From the NCBI GenBank assembly GCA_900239685.1, contig OENT01000521.1, positions 33,489 to 97,488 of the forward strand: a stretch of DNA of 64,000 nt, read 5' to 3'. Origin of the DNA: Rotaria macrura. Its lineage: Eukaryota; Rotifera; Eurotatoria; Philodinida; Philodinidae. The notes under the pieces were generated by a model, which saw nothing but the letters and a program-made list of their open reading frames with translations, had not been told where the DNA came from and ran no database searches. Shown here piece after piece: positions 24,361 through 34,333 of the stretch (positions within the stretch are counted from its first letter, which is position 1; each line of letters begins with the position of its first letter). Made by a program: the position numbers and the translations under genes.

Positions 24361-24880
24361 TGTGGATGTGGGTGTAGATAAGTGGTGTCTGTGTTGCCAA
24401 CAATGTGCTCGGGGTATCTTTACTGTGTTCCCGTTTGAGTGTGCTGCCATGATTGTGTAACTGTGGGGGGGGGGGGGCAATTTGGCATGAGTGCAGGTGT
24501 ACGTGGGGTTTCGTTGTGGCTTGTTGTGCCTCTAGAAGCGCAGTATTCAGTATGGGTGAGGATGTTGGAGCNGGGGGGGGGGGGGGGTCAATTTGGCATG
24601 AGTGCAGGTGTACGTGGGGTTTCGTTGTGGCTTGTTGTGCCTCTAGAAGCGCAGTATTCAGTATGGGTGAGGATGTTGGAGCGAGGTTGAATGGAGTTGT
24701 ATGTGTGAGTCTGGTTTTGGTTGCGTGTATCTAGGGATGACATCAAAATACACGTGCAAAACATAATAATGAGACGCAAATTCCACGTACCTAACCAGAC
24801 ACACCCTGATACTGGTACCCGAACTATCATCGATACCCAACTGACACACACACCCTCACACCCACATCCACACCATCCAC
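24361..24880. repeat. TG/CA-family element, long form (copy 1)
   Basis: Left end TGTGGATGTGGGTGT (24361-24375) recurs exactly inverted at 24858-24872. The left half is TG/G-rich and the right half CA/C-rich. The segment from about 24640 to 24880 aligns with 55130-55335, including GGATGACATCAAAATMCACG and CACGTACCTAACCAGACACA. No protein is supported in it; ORFs here reflect composition. Confidence 0.7.
24478..24681. repeat. Exact ~93-bp duplication around poly-G (likely assembly artefact)
   Basis: CAATTTGGCATGAGTGCAGG… (24478-24570) is repeated without a difference at 24589-24681, offset 111 bp, separated by a G run containing an N at 24572. Both copies follow a G homopolymer, and the homologous copy at 54.9 kb has the sequence only once. 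Confidence 0.7.
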
Positions 24881-25300
24881 GTTTTAATTACGAAAATCGT
24901 CCGGAATTTGTGGGAACCGTTAGATGCCATACCCAACAAACTACCCCATACGAAATATCAAGACGTCCCGACGTTTTCAGCGAGCTCCGGGGCTTCGAAG
25001 ATTCTTTCTAGCGCTCTATGTACATGTCTATGCGGTTTTTTCAAATCCTTGGATTTCGCTGTTTAATTCAGAAAATAGTCCGGGATTCGTAGGAATGCGT
25101 TAGATCCCATGCCCAACTACTTACCCACGCGTTCTCTCAAAAAGTCCCGTAATTTTCAGTGAGCTACGGGTCGTGAAAAATCCATTCTGTCGCTATTTAT
25201 CCAATTTTAGGTGGTTTTTCGGAATCCATTGGTTTTGCAGTTTTATAGAGAAAAACGTCGGGAATTCGTTGGAATCCGTTAGATCTTGTTGCTCTGTAGT
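24881..25300. repeat. Diverged tandem repeat, period about 179 bp, 2.3 copies
   Basis: GAAAAT-GTCCGG-ATT followed by GGAA-CGTTAGAT-CCAT-CCCAACNA recurs with starts near 24891, 25071 and 25250. The intervening text (AAAGTCCCG, TTTTCAG(C/T)GAGCT, GGGTTC/GTCG) also aligns between copies 1 and 2. Confidence 0.65.
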
Positions 25301-25511
25301 GTCTACCAAAGTTTGCAGGCGATAGAATGGATTTTGACTGAGTTCTTGGGATTTCTATTTCAAGGATTCCGTTTTCTTCAAAGTCAGCCAAGTCTCTGTT
25401 CTGCTTTAGTGTTCGACTCGGGTTATGTTACAGATGCGTCATGTGGTTTGAATTTCATACGGAGCTAGGCTCATTTAGGACATTTTCGCTAGACGCTTTG
25501 GTACTCTGTTT

Positions 25512-25620
25512 TTGTCTCTCTTCCCTTTTCTCCCCTCCCTCTCTCTCCCCTTTTCTTATTCTCCTTTTTTTCTCCCCAGCTTATTTTCTCCTCCGTTTTT
25601 TTCTTTCTCAGATTTCGTTG
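25512..25620. repeat. Polypyrimidine tract
   Basis: About 100 bp almost entirely C and T (TCTCTCTTCCCTTTTCTCCC…). Low complexity; no coding role inferred. Confidence 0.8.
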
Positions 25621-25752
25621 TATTTTATTTTATGTTCTATATTTTCAAGAATGTTAACATGTCTTTACACACACTAGGAAAGGATATCTTTTATTCTTTT
25701 TTTAAATGTTTTTTGCTGATTATTTTCTTTTGGCGCTCGTGCTTCTTCTCCT

Positions 25753-26700
25753 TTAATCATTAAATTCCAACTTGAACTTTTGTACTCTGTCATTGTTGTT
25801 TTTGTCGATGACATACAGATTACCGTGTCGATCGAATGACAAACCACCGGGTCTATCCAATTGGTTCGATTGTTCTCCGTCACCGTTTCCACCAACAATG
25901 ACACTTCCATGTGTGGCTCCTTTGGACCAACGCATGATTCGAGCATTCCCATCATCAGCCACATAGACAGTGCCCAATTGATCTACAACGACTCCATAAG
26001 GATATGACAATTGATTGAGACCATCTCCTTCTCCTTGGCCACCAGGAATGACAATACCTTGTTTTGCACCTTCCACCCATTTCATCACACGATGATTTCC
26101 CCTGTCAGACACGTGCACTGAATGATCTCGATCGGCGAATACATAGTATAGACCAGAAAGTTGATCGAGACGATCTCCAGTTCCATTGCCATCGGCAACC
26201 ACTGTTCCTTGAGATTCTCCTCTTCGATATCATCTCACTCCAGCTTTTCCATAGCCAGTGACATAGAGAGATCCATTCTCGTCCATTGTCAAACCCACAC
26301 AACCGATGTTGGAGATGATCGTTTCTCCCCTTGTCCCATTTCGACGAGGCCATCAAGGCACTCTTGCATTCGAACGATCACAGATGATGAGACTATCAGT
26401 GTCTTTGTCGGTAATCACATCCCACGGATTAAACAACTGATGAGCTCTACTTCCAAATCCATTTCCACCGGCAGCCACTTGACCGCTCGTATCACCCGAT
26501 TCCCATTTCATAATTCGACGATTTAACTGATCAGCGACAAAGACTGCTTGATCATAGTCAACATACAAACCCCATGATTCAGCGAGTTGATTGATTGCAT
26601 TTTCGTGTCCATATCATCCAGCCACAGTGGTAGCATTTTGTTGCCATCGAGCATTCGGATGAATGTCAATCGAGGAGGCGTGCATCGGGTTGACTAAAGA
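25753..26700 (-). pseudogene. NHL-repeat protein gene with three in-frame TGA stops
   Basis: The minus strand encodes at least six NHL-type repeats, e.g. YPYGVVVDQLGTVYVADD and RPGGLSFDRHGNLYVID, ending at TAA 25753-25755. One continuous frame from about 26700 is interrupted by TGA at 26614-26616, 26353-26355 and 26230-26232 without loss of phase. At the last two, NHL spacing suggests an original CGA (Arg), as in RVP-stop-WPRR and VR-stop-YRRGE. A short intron acceptor (ATCTTTAG) just upstream of 26695 hints that the 5' exons continue or are lost. The parent would be a predicted secreted or surface beta-propeller. Unrelated in frame to the NHL part at 1-738 but of the same repeat type. Confidence 0.75.
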
Positions 26701-26739
26701 TATAAAGGGAGAGAGATGGAGGGTGAAAGGAATGATGAG

Positions 26740-27380
26740 AAATTTACAGGTGGCCTATTCCATGGAATTTCTTCCCTGAAAACACAAGTGTCCTTGAAAT
26801 TGCTCAAATGTCCCTTTTATATTGTAGAACATGGCAATTTATGTTTACGGTAAAAATCTCGCCCTCCGGGAATCTTCCTTTGAAAAGATATGTGTCAAAA
26901 GTTTTGCTGTAAAATCGGAAATTTTGAAAAAATAAAATATTTTTAGGAGTTATTCAGTGTTGTTGTCCTGACTTTTTCAACATTACAATGACCAAAATTA
27001 ATTCTGATTACATATTCTTGTTCCCCAAAATGTGGCGCATTTTCCCATGAATGCATGATTATTTTCATTGCTCCAATAGAAGCTGTTTTTTGTAATTCTG
27101 CGACTGGTAATAGATATGAGGGTGCTCACACTTATTTTAGAAAAATTGAAAATGGCTATATTCCACTGTTTCTTAGGAGAGTACATTTTGTATAGGAGAA
27201 CTTACTCTATTACATAGTGTACTAGGAATTTCAGCAGCAATGTAAACTGTCGAGTTATATGCATAAGTTTTATTTTTCTTATTGTAGCTTCAAGTGCTGA
27301 TATTTCAAAATTCGAGGGAATTTGTTTTTCGTTCATTCATATATGACTTGATAGCGCTTAAAAAACTGGGGATTCTTGGC
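26740..27380. other. Intergenic, nothing recognised
   Basis: Short ORFs only. May include the lost 5' portion of the NHL pseudogene near 26740-26790 (minus strand CAG acceptor, then GTAAAT donor). Confidence 0.35.
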
Positions 27381-27385
27381 ACCAC

Positions 27386-27630
27386 CGTTTCGGCCAATCG
27401 GGTTTTGGGCCCCGTCCCTTTTAAACAATACGTTTTTTTGCCCGGCGGTTTCGGCCTAATGCGTCTTTTGGGTGGATGGTTTTGAACAAATCGCATTTTT
27501 ACGCCCAGGGGTTTTGATCAATCAGGTTTCTACGACCCGTAGTTCAGGCCGAATAGGTTTCTAAGACTTTCGGCTGTCATCAATCATGTTTCTTTCACCG
27601 TGCTTTCAGCTAAATAGGTTTCCTGGCCAG
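27386..27630. repeat. Minisatellite, ~31-32 bp unit, about 8 diverged copies
   Basis: The unit has the form GGTTTCGGCCAATCGGGTTTT followed by a G/C block. Recognisable cores in succession are CGGCCAATCGGGTTTT, AAACAATACGTTTTT, CGGCCTAATGCGTCTTT, GAACAAATCGCATTTTT, GATCAATCAGGTTTC, AGGCCGAATAGGTTTC, CATCAATCATGTTTC and AGCTAAATAGGTTTC. Confidence 0.75.
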
Positions 27631-27649
27631 GGGTGGTACATTCACTTTA

Positions 27650-27765
27650 CTTTTTTCAGAAGTAAATAAGTAAAGTAAATAATTTATTTACTATTTACTT
27701 TTGTAAAGTAAATAAATTATTTACTATTTACTTTAGTAAAGTAAAGTATTTACCAGTAAATCAAT
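27650..27765. repeat. Foldback AT tract of GTAAATAA / TTATTTAC words
   Basis: Alternating AAAGTAAAT and ATTTACTTT blocks make an almost self-complementary stretch able to form long hairpins. Confidence 0.75.
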
Positions 27766-27769
27766 TTGA

Positions 27770-29090
27770 ATAAAATCCACATAATCAGTTTAAAAAACTA
27801 TATAACAGTCTGTATAGTCTCAAATACCGAACTCTCATTGTCAATCCCATCAATAGCGAATACCGAAAGTAGTATTGGACTTGTTTTAGAAATCCTGGAA
27901 TCTCCGTAGGAACCAACATCTCCTTTAACAGATTCGGTCGTAGAGAAATAGCGATGCATCATCTCCTTCAGGGATGCCTAGCCAAAACAGAAGATGCCGC
28001 ACTGTTATCAGGGAATGGAGCATTATCCTCGGAGGACCTGGTCGCACCCCGATTCTCCAGTGTGTGATCCTGCTCGTACCAATAGTGTACCAGTCACAGG
28101 TTCAAACAGACAATCTTCTTTTGGGTCGCACCTAGAAGGTAGTAAGTTACGCGTTATTCGTCACGGAGTAAGGGGAAAACGGTACCGATAATCGGACCCC
28201 GCTCGTTCTCAAAGTACATTTCTATTGAAAATGACGCAATTTCATACAGTTCAATGAAAGCTAATCTCCATCGAATAATCCTTAACTGAAATCAAACTTT
28301 CACAGTTTCACAAATTCCTTTTTCCCTAAAGTTTTGAGTCGTTCGCAAAAACTTAATTTTTTTCGATGAATCGATTTCTGCAATCTAAAATAGATATTTT
28401 GAGAAAAAACGTTTTTGACCCCTGTACTCCCGTCCATCGTCCCCAAAAAATGTTTTTCGATATTTGTTTCTCAAAAGCAGTTCGAAGTAACAAATCTGCA
28501 ACGCTAATTACCAATCCGGTCATCTTCAAGTTCAAAAATGTAGGCCTGAAAAATCATGTCATATTTTCAAACATCAGCATTTTGGGGTGTATACCTGGTT
28601 TCCGACCACCGTCTCACATATACCGGTATCTATGAGGTCTCGAGAAGCATTGTCAGACGTGATATGCCAAGCTCTATCCAAATCAGTATGAGTTTACATC
28701 AATGGAAATACTCAGCAACTTTTAACCGCAAAACAGGACCAGGATGGGTGCATGGAAACCATACGTGAGGCTCATTGCAACACTCCTAGTGCCCTGGACT
28801 TGTATGAACTTAACTGAAACCGTGACGATTAAATTCAATTTTTTATGCTCTATCTAAATAAGCTCCTGGATTGATAAATAAAAGCCAGTATAGGGTCTGA
28901 AACAGCGATATACCAGCCAAATTTCTAATTTTCACTCGTATTTCGAGATTATGACTACCAAAAATTAATTTGAATACAAATTAAGTGCAATATTTGGAAT
29001 CAGCGTTAAAATCTGAGTCGCGTAGCATATACTTTATCAAAAAATATTTTCAGTCAAAAGTTCGAGCAGAGAGGATTCACAGTTTACAAT
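27770..29090. other. Intergenic, no supported gene
   Basis: Several short ORFs (e.g. 27994-28191 +) without recognisable domain, splice context or repeats. Nothing else seen. Confidence 0.4.
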
Positions 29091-29091
29091 T

Positions 29092-29258
29092 GAGGGTGTG
29101 GGTGTGGGTGCGTTCTTGAGATATTATGATAGACCACACCCACACACCCTCGAGTTCAGACGGATCCAAATCCTCAATCAAATCGAATATACCCACACAC
29201 CACACCCGCACCACCGCAAACACCAAGACGCACACTCTGACACATATCCACGCCCTTC
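29092..29258. repeat. TG/CA-family element with perfect telomere-like words
   Basis: GAGGGTGTGGGTGTGG at 29092-29107 is nearly inverted at 29134-29151 (CCACACCCACACACCCTC), followed by a CA-rich tail (CCCACACACCACACCCGCAC). It contains tandem TGTGGG and CCCACA. Confidence 0.7.
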
Positions 29259-29863
29259 TCGAGAGATTTACTATTGGATTCAAATAAAAATTCGCTGTGT
29301 CTCAAGTCTTTCCGAGGAATTGAATTTTTATAGGCTAAGTAAATTCACAAATGATCTGCATCGTTCGTCACCGACTTGACTTAGCAAAATTAGAGCACAC
29401 ATATCTCGCGATATTGAAATTTCTTTGATTTTTTTCATATGCAATATGCATGTTAGGTTACTTCGAGCATACCAAGAATAGCGGTGTTGATAATTTAAAG
29501 AGTTCATGGGAAGCTCGACTCAATTTTTTCCTACATGAACTTGTGGAGTCCACACTACTGTACATCTCTTCAATGTATCGTCGTCCACCGGTCACTATTG
29601 TTATTTGAGAAAGATTCAGTGGAAGCTATGCATCCATTTTTCAGATGAAGCAAGAGCACATTCGTTCCTATATGAAAATGCGTACTGCACTTAACATGCA
29701 CTTGAAATCCATCCATGAAGATTTAGGTTCAGCTTTCGACGAGGAGGCACCATCTTACAATACAGTTGTAATATGGTCAAAAGCGATTCGTGAAGATCAG
29801 AAAGAAGTTAAAAGTAAACTACAACATGGTGGACCTGCAACCAAGACAACCCAGGCCAATATT

Positions 29864-30137
29864 TTCGACCTCCGGATACTCCATAAAAGGCGGGGAGAAA
29901 TCGCCATATCCTGCAGGAAAACATCGGAGCATGGAAATAGTACTCCGGTCGGAAATTTTACGGACTTTTTTTTTCGGTAGATTCCAAACGATTCCTTTTC
30001 TTTCTGGTAGGAACCAGCCGGAAGTCATCGAAGAAAATCCGAAGAACTTCTCACCGAAATACTGCTTTCATGTCCCGAAGACTTGCAGTGTTTTCCTGCA
30101 GGAAATGGTCTATACTTCGCAAGCTGAGAACATCCGA
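29864..30137. mobile_element. 274-bp foldback insertion inside the mariner gene
   Basis: Flanked by CAATATT on both sides (29857-29863 and 30138-30144), interrupting the codons for QANI/NIEEV of the transposase. The two halves share inverted words (TTCCTGCAGGAAAACA, CATGGAAATAGTACTCCGG versus CATGAAAGCAGTATTTCGG). Similar words occur in the right arm of the element at 48392-49617, which suggests kinship. Confidence 0.65.
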
Positions 30138-30288
30138 CAATATTGAAGAGGTTCTTGGTCTTATTGATAATGATCCTTATCTCCCTATTGATGAAACACA
30201 AGTTAGGCTGGGGTTAGCCACAGCACTCTCCAGCGAATCGTTTTTGACCTTCTCAAGTTCGAAAAGATTACCGCTCGTTGGATATCCA

Positions 30289-31164
30289 ATAGAGACCTGC
30301 GAAGCCAATGTTTTTATTTCCAAACCCAACTCCGACTCCAAAAAATTTTTCAGTGACGACTCCGATTCCGAAAAAAATTTATTTCGCTGACCCCGACGAC
30401 GACCCCGACTCCGACTCCGAAAAATATTTTTTTCCAACTCCAACTCCGCAAAACTCCGCAAAACTCCTGAAAACTCCAAGAAATTATTATTGAAAATCGA
30501 TGGCCTCTGATGTATTTTATTGCTAGCTTTTGAATACATCAAACTAGATAAACAAATGCGTGAATGAAAATCAAAGAAAAATCAAAGAAGTAATTTTGAG
30601 TTTTGCATTTATGGTACTCTGAAAAATGAAAAGTGACTAATAGGTGTTTGAGAAAAAACGAATTTCAAAAGGTGATAGATGAAAATAATGAATCTGGGAA
30701 AATCGTAAAAAAGAGAAGCACTTCAATTCTACTCAAATGCAGCAATATTTTCATGTAATTCTCGTCAATGATTCGCAGAGTGTATTTCTTCAAAAATAGC
30801 ATTGTTTTTCTTGGTCGATCATTCGAATCTTATACTGTCAAAATGATTCATTTGTTCTTTTTTGTCCTGAAGTGGAATCTCACTATATTACCAAGCGTTG
30901 TATTTTATCTTTTTTCTTCTTAACATGAAAAATGAGGATATTGTTGTGTGAAATAGCGAAAATTTATCACACAATTATAATTTTTCGGGGTTAATCGGAC
31001 TCTGATTCAACCCCGACAATAAAATTGACTCCGACTCCGATCCCGAAAAATTTTATTCCACTAACTCCGACTCCGACCCCGACTCCGAAAATTTTCGTTT
31101 TTTAACTCCGACAGAGTCGGAGTCGGAATCGGAATCGGAGTTCGGGGGCCCCCGCAGGTCTCCA
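30289..31164. mobile_element. 876-bp hAT-like non-autonomous element with GACTCC arrays
   Basis: Target duplication ATATCCA at 30282-30288 and 31165-31171 (7 exact, 8 with one mismatch). Short inverted ends contain GAGACCTGCG. Arms carry degenerate tandem (GACTCC)n in opposite orientations at 30320-30470 and 31015-31145. It splits the mariner codons for ARWIS/KQLTD. Length of the duplication and TAGAGACC-type ends fit the hAT group; no transposase present. Confidence 0.7.
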
Positions 31165-31840
31165 ATATCCAAACAGCTGACCGATGTTCAGCGAGCTGAT
31201 AACGTGTTCTAATATGTCAAAAACAATTAGGAAAATTCCAGCAAGGAACTTGGCGGTTATGTGACGTAGTGACAGGCTTCGAGTCTTGAGTTTATCACAA
31301 ACAAGTCGGACGCAAATTGTCAAACGGTGCCTGGACAGCGAGTGGAAAGAGCCCACCAAATTGTAGCTCAGCGCAGCAATTTCACTCCAAAAACTCTGTT
31401 TTGTATCTTCTTTAACACAACTGGCTCTGTTTTAATCAATCGAACCTCACTATTACATCAATAATTGCTTCCAGGCCCTTGTCAATGAAATAAAGAAGTA
31501 AATACCATCTTCGGCTACACACTAGATCAAACTTTATCATGATAACGCGAAACCACATATTCATAAAGATTTTTCTAACCATCTCGAATCAGAAGGTATC
31601 ACGATCATACCACAAACGCGGTATTCTCGAGACCTGACACCACGTGAGTTTTGGTTAATCAACTTGATCAAGCAAAATCCAACAGATCGAAACGATTCAG
31701 AATCATTGCACCACGCCTTTACCAAGGTCATGTTTTCGACTGACAAAAACGAATGTGGAAAAACCTTTGATAAATGGTTAGAACATATGCAGTTATGTGT
31801 GCATAACCGTGGGAACTACTTCGAACATTTGATGAAATAA

Positions 31841-34290
31841 AACAGTTGATTAGTTCTATCTTGAGAAGTTCTGTACTCAAAAATCCATATTCTTGGTATG
31901 CTCTAAGTAGAATAAAAGCCTCTCAAGAAAAATTTTCTAGATTTACTGATTTTTTAGAAATTCAATTTAAATCTCATGTACTATTTGTTTCACAGAAAAA
32001 AGTCAGGAATGAACATAGATTTAGTGTCCCATTGCTAAAAATATCACCATCAGAATTTAAATGATTTTCAAAAGTTGTTCCTTGATAAAATTTATTTTAA
32101 TTTCTGTTGACAATTCATCTTGTTATTTTATAAATCATTCAAAGCAAATTAGTTCTTATGATCAACAATTTTTATAACTTTATTTATGCTAAAATTACCA
32201 ATGTGGATCGTTTGACATGTCCATATATTTCGCGAGCTCTTATCATGATTATTACGGAAAATAAAGTAATAAATTGCAAAACAGTATGTTATTTGCAAAA
32301 AAATCATCTTTTGACATAATCTAATTTGTTTTTTGTTAATGATGCAGTATATAGATTTTTTTAGTCATCGAAAGTGCGAAAATCTGATTCGATGACAGTT
32401 GTTGAGCTTTGAAAGCGAAAAGAATAAAAAGAGAATGAAAATTTTCCTCAAAACATCTTTCATAAATAGTAATTGATCACCTGACTGTAAATAATCCGAT
32501 TATAATTGATCACACATAGACTACTCATTTCCATTTGAAAAAAGAAAAAGACGAGTAGTGACAAAAGTAATTCCATCACAACCACTACTTTGACATGAGA
32601 ACTCTATCATCTGTAATTATAAATAATTATTTGGAATGCTTTGGATGAGGATACTCATAATGTAGGTATGTTATGTGTATAATTATCCAATGAATATAAT
32701 TACACGGAAATGAAAGTGATTTCATGAAAATTGACGCATTATTTTCCAACAAGAAACTATGTAGTCATTTTGACAGCCGTCATTTGAAAAAGGTAACCTT
32801 AATAATACGCAACATCTTTTATCATCCGTCTTAATAGTATAGAGTGTCACTACTTGCATACTTAAAGACAAACTTCAACATTATTGTGCCGTCTATTGTA
32901 TTTTTGAAGAAAGTAGTAAGTAAAATTACTCAAATTATTGAATAGGCAATGGCATTTATGTTCATCAAAAAATCCGTATTCTAAATGTTCGGTACATCAA
33001 CCCGCAGGCACTATAGAATAAGCTGTAGTCTGAAATGTTGTTATATCTTTGAAATATTGACTGAAGCTTCAGAGCTTGAAAAATACATATAAACTATGCT
33101 TTTAATTTGATGAAAGTTCGAGCATTCTGTGCATAATGAGTGATAATCTTACAGCGTTCGTTTTACATTATATTCTGCATAGTTTTGGACCGCACGTATT
33201 CTCTATTGCTTGAGTTATTAGAGCGACACGGTTATGAATCTAAGGTGAGCATAATTCAAAACTCGAACAATATGCGTCTCGTCTTAAAATTCTTATATTT
33301 GTAGATAACACTCATCAAACTCTACAAAATGGTTCAGATGAAAACAAAATTTCAAGATATTCTTCCGTTTTAAAATATAGAGAAAACTCAAATATTAGCT
33401 ATTGAATAATATACCCATAAATTTCAATAAGCTTCATTTTTTTAGCTATTCCCATAGTTTAACAAATTTCGAAAGGTTGTTTCCTAGTACAATAAAAAAA
33501 CTTGCATCGTGCAAATTTGACTTTGAAAATGTTGTGCAACTATTCTAATGTCATATGAATAGAAAATTCCAGATTTTAGTGAACCGTTGAAATACTAAAG
33601 GTGCCCGAAAACCAAAATATAAGCAAAAAATGTTTTCCCTTAAAACATGCATGGCAGTAGTTCAAAATCGAGGCAAAACATGAAATCGAAGAAAAATGTT
33701 TTTATCCATTAAATCTATTTTCCTGGACTCAGTTGTTGACACTGATTCTAAATATCCCATGCATTTTGTTTAAAACGGAAATTTTGACTATGATGATGAC
33801 TAAATGGAAGCATATTTTCTAATTATCTTCCAATGGTGTCGGAAAGATCGGTTTTCTGAGCAACAATACAATATTTTTTGAAGTGTGCCTAAGGATTTCG
33901 GAAGCCTTAACTAAAATACTTCAAAAATATTCAAGTTAACGAGACTTGAATGTTTTGTCACATGTTCTAGTAGATCTTTTCAAAGGTTCACTGAAGCCAG
34001 AAGTTTTCTATGCACATAAGGTCCGAATAGTTTCAAAGCTATAGAATAATTATTCGTCACAGAAGCGTCAGGCTAACTATATTGATGATAGAAACATGTG
34101 GCATGACAAACTTGTTGGAGAAGCATTCTAAGCCATAGTCATAGTGTAATACCAGTCACTATATACATAAAAATAAAGTTGTAGAATAGATTTAAATAGA
34201 TGTACACTTCAATTCTCCTTTTTTTCCCACTTGCAGATAAAAGTATATCAACTAGGAAATATCTTGGTGTAGCTCGTTCTCGATTTCTGA
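31841..34290. other. Intergenic, 2.4 kb, nothing recognised
   Basis: AT-rich, short ORFs only. No repeats with clear ends and no RNA gene found. Confidence 0.4.
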
Positions 34291-34294
34291 TAAC

Positions 34295-34302
34295 TATAAA
34301 AG
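34295..34302 (+). promoter_or_regulatory. TATA box (TATAAAAG) of the 7TM receptor gene at 34334
   Basis: TATAAAAG lies 32 bp before ATG 34334. An upstream in-frame ATG at 34304 touches the TATA box and would precede a normal transcription start, so 34334 is the better start. Confidence 0.6.
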
Positions 34303-34333
34303 GTTGATTTGCACATTAATTGTAGATTTTAAA

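Larger units (their letters stand above)
29645..31840 (+). pseudogene. Mariner-family transposase, dead, with two insertions
   Basis: Fragments in order match mariner transposase: N-terminal HTH (IRSYMKMRTALNMHLKSIHE … EEAPSYNTVVIWSK), NIEEVLGLIDNDPYLPIDE, ITARWIS … KQLTDVQRAD, FTPKTLFCI, HDNARPHIHKDF (second catalytic Asp of the D,D34D triad) and the C-terminal HNRGNYFEHLMK with stop at 31838-31840. The block that should carry the third Asp reads TPREFWLI, with Glu there. Frameshifts and several stops lie between 31195 and 31560. Removing the insertions at 29864-30137 and 30289-31164 (one copy of each target duplication kept) brings the fragments into order. Its own terminal repeats were not located. 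Confidence 0.85.

Noticed and set aside
24439-25011. Several ORFs in the TG/CA element and its flank
   Set aside because: Low-complexity G- or CA-rich sequence open in many frames; also contains a likely false duplication and an N.
25753-26700. TGA recoding (selenocysteine or read-through) in the NHL gene
   Set aside because: No SECIS-like structure recognised, the affected positions look like Arg and Gly/Asn in neighbouring repeats, and simple nonsense decay explains it.
27994-28191. 65-codon plus-strand ORF with a protein-like look
   Set aside because: No domain, start context or partner exon; could be a transposon fragment but nothing supports that.
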